Origin: Ruminococcus flavefaciens
GTDB lineage: Bacteria; Bacillota; Clostridia; Oscillospirales; Ruminococcaceae
DNA: 25,468 nt
Direction: 5' to 3'
NCBI GenBank assembly: GCA_002309635.1
Contig: DBXO01000045.1
Span: 1-25,468, forward strand
Shown here in pieces: positions 22,768 to 25,468 of this stretch (within the stretch, counting starts at the first letter, position 1; every line of letters starts with the position of its first letter). The translations under genes were made by a program, and so were the position numbers. A model generated the notes under the pieces. It saw only the letters and a program-made list of their open reading frames with translations. It was not told the DNA's origin and made no database searches.

Positions 22768-22797
22768 AAGGGCGTGATGGATATCACGCCCTTTTTT
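22768..22797 (+). terminator. intrinsic terminator between convergent LRR and GH9 genes
   Basis: A perfect 11-bp stem AAGGGCGTGAT/ATCACGCCCTT (22768-22778 with 22783-22793) has a GGAT loop and continues into TTTTTT. On the minus strand the same stem is followed by a weaker T-rich run (TTAATTATT), so it may also serve the GH9 gene. Confidence 0.92.
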
Positions 22798-22812
22798 GTG
22801 TGTTTGCCGGTT

Positions 22813-25161
22813 TTACTGTGCGATAAGGAGCTTTCTCAGCTCTACATCGTCGTATATGTCCACGTTGCCGTCGCTGTTGAAGTCGAACTGCTCTGCGGCT
22901 TCCTTGCTGCTGAAAGGAGACTCGCCAAGGAGCATTTTTCTCAGTCTTACCAGCTGTGCTACCTTGTATACCTTTGCGGGCTTTGTGCCGTCCGGCTCCG
23001 TACCGCCTATGAGCTTTCCGTCAGCGTATACGCAGACATTCTCGCAGCGCTGTGCAAACTCCACGCCGCTTACGATATTATCGTAGTCCTCGCCCTCCTC
23101 GGTGAGGTCTATCATGCCCTTTTTGCTCCAGTCATTGGAGGAATCCCACTTTTCGCCGTAGTAATTGCCGATTATCAGCTGATACTTCTTGTTGGAGTTG
23201 GCAATGGCGTAATCGGGCCACGATATCTCTATATAGTATATATCGTCCTTGTACAGCTTGGGCTGTGAGAGCACCGCGGATTTGTCCGCTACCTCGGTCT
23301 CGACCTGATCGTAGGTCTTTTGCAGCACGAAGCTGCCCGGAATGGTCTTGTTCTCAAATTCCTCTATGCTGAAATAGTAGCGTATGGATATATCATCGTG
23401 AGGTTCAAGTGAATCTGTGTTTACAAAGAATGTGAGCTTTGTTACGCCTGAGCCGGTCTTTTCGGGAGCGTCGGAGCAGTATCCTGCCGCCCAGAAGTCT
23501 CCGCCCGAGAAAAGCTCGGTATCGTCTACCTTTTCGGCAGGAGGGAAGTCCTCCTGTGGCTTCATTGTCTTGTCGCCCTTGTAGAGGTAAAGTCCTGCTG
23601 CTGCGCCGACTATCGCGGCGTTGTAGTCGATTGTTACCTCGTTGTATACCCAGTCGCGGGTCACGTCGTTGTGCTCGTCAGCTTCGTCGGGGCCGCCTGC
23701 AAGGGCTCCGTAAAGGACGTGCTTGTGCTCGGCAGGGTCCTCGGCCATTGTAAGTCCCGAAGCCGCACGGTGATGAGGGTATTTTACGCTGTTCTCGCCG
23801 TAGCCTACAACGTAGCTCCTGCCAAGCGGGTTGTCACCGATGATGTACTCCATTTGTCCGAGTGACCACTTGGTAAAGGTATAGTCCTCGTTCTTGTCAT
23901 TGTATCTGTCCTTGCCCTTCTGATACTTGTCGTACACAAGAGCGGTGAACTGTACCGCTGTATTGTATCTTGCGCTGCCCCATGTGTCAAGGTGGAAGTA
24001 GCCCGCAGGAGTCAGCTTCTTGTTCATTACTGTATTAAGCGCTTTTGCCTCCATTTCCCAGAAGTCCAGCTTTTCGTACTGACCTCTGCCTATGGCAACG
24101 CGGACCTCCTCACATACCTCGGGGTATATGTCCTGTATGCGTCCGAATATTATGCCGACGCCGTTCCACATATCGTTCCAGCAGAGTACATATCCGGGAG
24201 GCGCATAGTAGTCTATGTACTTCTCGCAGGCGTCAAGGTAAGCATGATCCTCGGTTATAAGGTAAAGCCAGCCTGCCGCAAAGCAGAAGTCGTCCTCCCA
24301 CTTGCTGGAGGTGTAGAAGCTCATTGGTCCCTCGCCGGGAGGGCCTACAGCCTTGTCGTTCTTGTTGGCAAAGTCAAAGAGAGCCTTTGCGTAGTCGAGA
24401 CACTTTTCGGCGTACTCGGGGTCTGTCTCCCTGAAGTTGTAATAGTTTATGGCAAGAGCGGCTGCGCTCTCGGATACGTCATCAGTGGTGGGAAGCTCTG
24501 ATGTGGCAAAGAACGCAGGACGTCCCATTGCGTCTATCTCGGGTGACTGCCAGTAGGAATGGTCAACGCTGCCGTCGCCTACCTGATAGCAGAAAGCGAT
24601 AACGTCGCCGTTCTCGTCACGGAAGGTGCTGCGCATGAAGTAGTCGCAGAAGTATCGGCATATTGTCTCAACATGGGCGTCCTGACCGGTTTCCTTGTAG
24701 GCGTCGCGGAACTCATAATAGCCCCATGATACCACAGAGGCTGCATAAGCCTCGGGAAGTCCGAACTTTACGTGGTCTCCCGCATCGTGAAAGCCTCCGG
24801 ATACGTCTATAAAGCCGTCACCGTCGGGATCAAGTATATCCTTGTACTTTTTCATAAACGCCTCGGAGAGGTTGGTGCCGCTGTGCTCGTCGTCGATCGG
24901 GTGCATTGGTACCTTTGAATCATATGTATGACAGTTTCCGCGCCATGACAGGCGATTGTTGTCGGAAACGCCGGTTCCGCACATATTTGCGTCATAGAAG
25001 TACAGTGTGTACTGCAAAAGCTTTGCCCAGTTGTTTTCGGTCTCATAATAGTCCGCAATGTCGGGATTTGCTGCTGCGTTTACGGGCATTGCCGACGCAG
25101 AGGCTGTAACGGCAGTTGCAGCTGCCACGGCAAGCGCTGATAAGCGCCTTTTTATTTCCAT
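22813..25161 (-). CDS. secreted GH9 endoglucanase with CBM3-like module and atypical dockerin
   Basis: This 782-residue cellulase hydrolyses beta-1,4-glucan with inversion. The signal peptide spans about 1-30 (KRR start; cleavage near VNAA). The GH9 catalytic domain covers about 32-530: SGGFHDAGDHVKFGLP with Asp126 and Asp129, PHHRAAS with His463-His464, and the acid Glu508 in NEVTIDYNAA. A CBM3-like beta-sandwich follows at about 550-715 (ISIRYYFSIEEF, YYIEISWP). This catalytic-CBM3c order is typical of processive endoglucanases. The C-terminal dockerin (about 728-782) has one good calcium loop, DFNSDGNVDIYD (760-771); the first repeat keeps its helix (VAQLVRLRKMLLG) but lacks a recognisable loop. 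AAAGGA on the minus strand lies 8 nt before the start, behind a near-consensus promoter. Confidence 0.96.
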   Translation of the reverse strand: MEIKRRLSALAVAAATAVTASASAMPVNAAANPDIADYYETENNWAKLLQYTLYFYDANMCGTGVSDNNRLSWRGNCHTYDSKVPMHPIDDEHSGTNLSEAFMKKYKDILDPDGDGFIDVSGGFHDAGDHVKFGLPEAYAASVVSWGYYEFRDAYKETGQDAHVETICRYFCDYFMRSTFRDENGDVIAFCYQVGDGSVDHSYWQSPEIDAMGRPAFFATSELPTTDDVSESAAALAINYYNFRETDPEYAEKCLDYAKALFDFANKNDKAVGPPGEGPMSFYTSSKWEDDFCFAAGWLYLITEDHAYLDACEKYIDYYAPPGYVLCWNDMWNGVGIIFGRIQDIYPEVCEEVRVAIGRGQYEKLDFWEMEAKALNTVMNKKLTPAGYFHLDTWGSARYNTAVQFTALVYDKYQKGKDRYNDKNEDYTFTKWSLGQMEYIIGDNPLGRSYVVGYGENSVKYPHHRAASGLTMAEDPAEHKHVLYGALAGGPDEADEHNDVTRDWVYNEVTIDYNAAIVGAAAGLYLYKGDKTMKPQEDFPPAEKVDDTELFSGGDFWAAGYCSDAPEKTGSGVTKLTFFVNTDSLEPHDDISIRYYFSIEEFENKTIPGSFVLQKTYDQVETEVADKSAVLSQPKLYKDDIYYIEISWPDYAIANSNKKYQLIIGNYYGEKWDSSNDWSKKGMIDLTEEGEDYDNIVSGVEFAQRCENVCVYADGKLIGGTEPDGTKPAKVYKVAQLVRLRKMLLGESPFSSKEAAEQFDFNSDGNVDIYDDVELRKLLIAQ

Positions 25162-25202
25162 AAGCTCAGTCCTTTCTGATATGTTTTCTTTCTATTAACT
25201 AC

Positions 25203-25231
25203 ATTTTATCGCATATTTCTCCAAATGTCAA
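25203..25231 (-). promoter_or_regulatory. promoter of the GH9 gene
   Basis: On the minus strand TTGACA (25231-25226), a 17-nt spacer and TAAAAT (25208-25203) form a near-perfect promoter about 40 nt upstream of the GH9 start. The leader is short and has no obvious structure. Confidence 0.88.
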
Positions 25232-25307
25232 CGATTATATTTTTTGATAAATAAAAACGGGGCGTACTTATGTGCGGTACTCGTAAAGAAGTATATATGG
25301 GACTTAT

Positions 25308-25365
25308 CGGGGGAAACCTTTCTGAGGAAAGGTTCTCCCCCCGATCCCCCTTCCAAAGACTTTTA
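25308..25365. repeat. G/C-rich hairpin, candidate dispersed intergenic repeat
   Basis: AACCTTTC (25315-25322) pairs with GAAAGGTT (25327-25334) around a TGAG loop, and CGGGGG (25308-25313) pairs with CCCCCG (25338-25343). ATCCCCCTTCCAAAGACTTTTAA follows in two parts. The inner hairpin inside 20621-20658 has a similar layout. From memory, such elements recur between genes in Ruminococcus; no search was done. An open frame through it (from 25270 to the window end) has no ribosome binding site. Confidence 0.6.
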
Positions 25366-25369
25366 ACCC

Positions 25370-25449
25370 AAATTTTTCCAAACAGGACGCCCTCTGTAAG
25401 ATATACAGAGGGCGTTTATTTCATTTGGGCGTCCTGTTTGGGAAAATTT
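25370..25449 (+). repeat. long inverted repeat enclosing a terminator-like hairpin
   Basis: Outer arms 25370-25392 and 25427-25449 are complementary over 23 nt with a single mismatch (core AAACAGGACGCCC). Inside, ACGCCCTCTGTA (25387-25398) and TACAGAGGGCGT (25404-25415) form a perfect 12-bp stem with a 5-nt loop followed by TTATTTCATTT. The outer and inner stems share the ACGCCC bases, so they cannot form fully at once. No gene on the plus strand precedes it within the window. The rest of 25232-25307 holds nothing I recognise. Confidence 0.65.
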
Positions 25450-25468
25450 AAGCTGGAAGTTTTAGGAA

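Noticed and set aside
25270..25468. plus-strand open frame running off the window end
   Set aside because: It is translated straight through the hairpin repeats, lacks a ribosome binding site and reads as repeat-derived sequence.
1..25468. CRISPR array, tRNA, rRNA, insertion sequence or prophage
   Set aside because: I found no regularly spaced repeats, no tRNA- or rRNA-like segments and no transposase, integrase or phage motifs by eye.

Overview
The window looks like chromosome from a cellulolytic, cellulosome-type Ruminococcus (closest in style to R. flavefaciens). The evidence is a Gram-positive division and housekeeping gene order, strong AGGAGG-type ribosome binding sites, consensus -35/-10 promoters with 17-bp spacers, and three secreted proteins ending in dockerins. 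One of these dockerins has the 'NCDGTVDLSDAV...' form that I associate with R. flavefaciens. The species assignment is inference; no 16S rRNA gene or other marker is present.

Layout, left to right. (1) 1-5396: a DNA-repair and RNA-modification block: the 3' end of mutS, an unknown gene, mutL, an unknown membrane-anchored protein, miaA and hfq. (2) 5408-9278: a cell-envelope and division block: an HlyD-like membrane protein, yggS, sepF, ylmH and divIVA, tightly packed or overlapping. The usual ylmG between sepF and ylmH is absent. (3) 9341-14763: ileS, lspA, an RluD-type pseudouridine synthase, a Cof-type HAD phosphatase (UUG start) and a small membrane protein. (4) 14801-16790: a promoter, a structured leader of about 130 nt that I cannot assign to a known class, and a split transketolase (N and C halves as separate genes) closed by a terminator. 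(5) 16855-18261: a DUF3592-like membrane protein and a small basic secreted protein, each followed by a strong terminator. (6) 18356-19616: the rplJ-rplL operon with a perfect promoter, an L10 leader and an attenuator, standing apart from rplKA and rpoBC. (7) 19672-25231: an extracellular, dockerin-bearing cluster: a CAP/SCP-domain protein, a BspA-type leucine-rich-repeat protein and, convergent to them, a GH9 cellulase with a CBM3-like module and an unusual dockerin. (8) 25250-25468: non-coding inverted repeats.

Blocks 1-3 are core functions: mismatch repair, tRNA modification and charging, septum placement and lipoprotein processing. Block 7 is the lineage-specific part. Each of its genes has its own promoter, and the proteins should be exported and docked to a cohesin-bearing scaffold or the cell surface. 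No CRISPR array, tRNA, rRNA, insertion sequence or phage gene was recognised. The most interesting signals are the unassigned transketolase leader, the non-enzymatic dockerin proteins (CAP and LRR), the three GTTAA boxes spaced 11 bp apart upstream of the LRR gene, a possible 'looped-out' ribosome binding site before ileS, and the large nested inverted repeats at 20574-20708 and 25308-25449.
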